From positions 1,115,001 to 1,179,000 of the forward strand of contig WPIO01000020.1 in NCBI GenBank assembly GCA_009760855.2: a stretch of DNA of 64,000 bases, read 5' to 3'. Position 1 is the first letter of the stretch, and each line of letters starts with the position of its first letter. The stretch is from Cristatella mucedo (taxonomy: Eukaryota; Bryozoa; Phylactolaemata; Cristatellidae). Positions 63,863-64,000 of the stretch are shown here, in pieces. The notes beneath the pieces are model-generated. The model made no database searches and was not told the DNA's origin. It saw only the letters and a list, made by a program, of their open reading frames with translations. The translations under genes and the position numbers were made by a program.

Positions 63863-64000
63863 ATGGCCGTATGGTCGACGCTCCGCAGCAGAAGGCTGCA
63901 AAGCATCCAAACACCCGAGAGAACGCAGCTGAGTTCCAATGCGCCTCAATCCTCGTCCTCCTCCCATCCTGCCTTCCGAGGCAGCGAAAAACCAAGTAAA
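63863..64000 (+). CDS. Possible first coding exon of a gene running off the right edge
   Basis: The last 350 bases are GC- and CpG-rich, as promoters are. From an ATG at 63863 a + frame stays open to the window end (46 codons: MAVWSTLRSRRLQ then a Ser-rich part). The opposite strand is also open (63995-63705, 96 codons), so the strand is uncertain. No domain is visible. Confidence 0.25.
   Translation, partial: MAVWSTLRSRRLQSIQTPERTQLSSNAPQSSSSSHPAFRGSEKPSK

Overview
The window is animal nuclear DNA. It has spliced genes with GT-AG introns, a heavy load of LINEs, tRNA-derived SINEs and DNA-transposon relics, and many long dinucleotide tracts. Three conserved animal genes can be read. The repeat mix (an L2/CR1-like LINE with a hairpin 3' tail, Tc1/mariner and hAT relics) and large, repeat-filled introns suggest an invertebrate or basal chordate. 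The phylum cannot be fixed from the sequence alone.

Layout. Positions 1-10002 (+) hold the 3' half of an androglobin (ADGB) gene whose start lies left of the window. Positions 10003-14712 are a convergent intergenic stretch with LINEs, SINEs and two solo LTRs. Positions 14713-39698 (-) hold a REPS1/REPS2-type gene: two EH domains, a proline-rich middle and a C-terminal coiled coil, in at least 12 exons. Positions 39699-40023 are a compact divergent promoter. Positions 40024-57338 (+) hold a complete RBBP4/RbAp48 gene of ten exons encoding exactly 425 residues. Positions 57339-63862 are intergenic, with an L2-like LINE carrying a 275-codon reverse-transcriptase ORF and a pogo/Tigger-like element. 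The last 140 bases are GC-rich and may be the first exon of another gene.

The genes. ADGB is a chimeric calpain-like/globin protein tied to cilia and sperm. REPS is an endocytic adaptor binding RalBP1 and NPF proteins. RBBP4 is the WD40 histone chaperone shared by CAF-1, NuRD, Sin3 and PRC2. REPS and RBBP4 start codons are 325 bp apart on opposite strands, so they probably share one promoter, which carries a YY1/E2F-type palindrome. ADGB and REPS are convergent.

Repeats. The dominant LINE (LINE-A here) has a YADD reverse transcriptase and ends in a stem-loop followed by (ATT)n. A tRNA-derived SINE (SINE-A) carries the same stem-loop tail, so it is probably mobilised by LINE-A. A second tRNA-derived SINE (SINE-B) has an unrelated body. 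A second LINE (LINE-B) has a 30-bp target duplication in one copy. Several elements are nested inside LINE-A copies. No CRISPR, rRNA or free-standing tRNA gene was seen.
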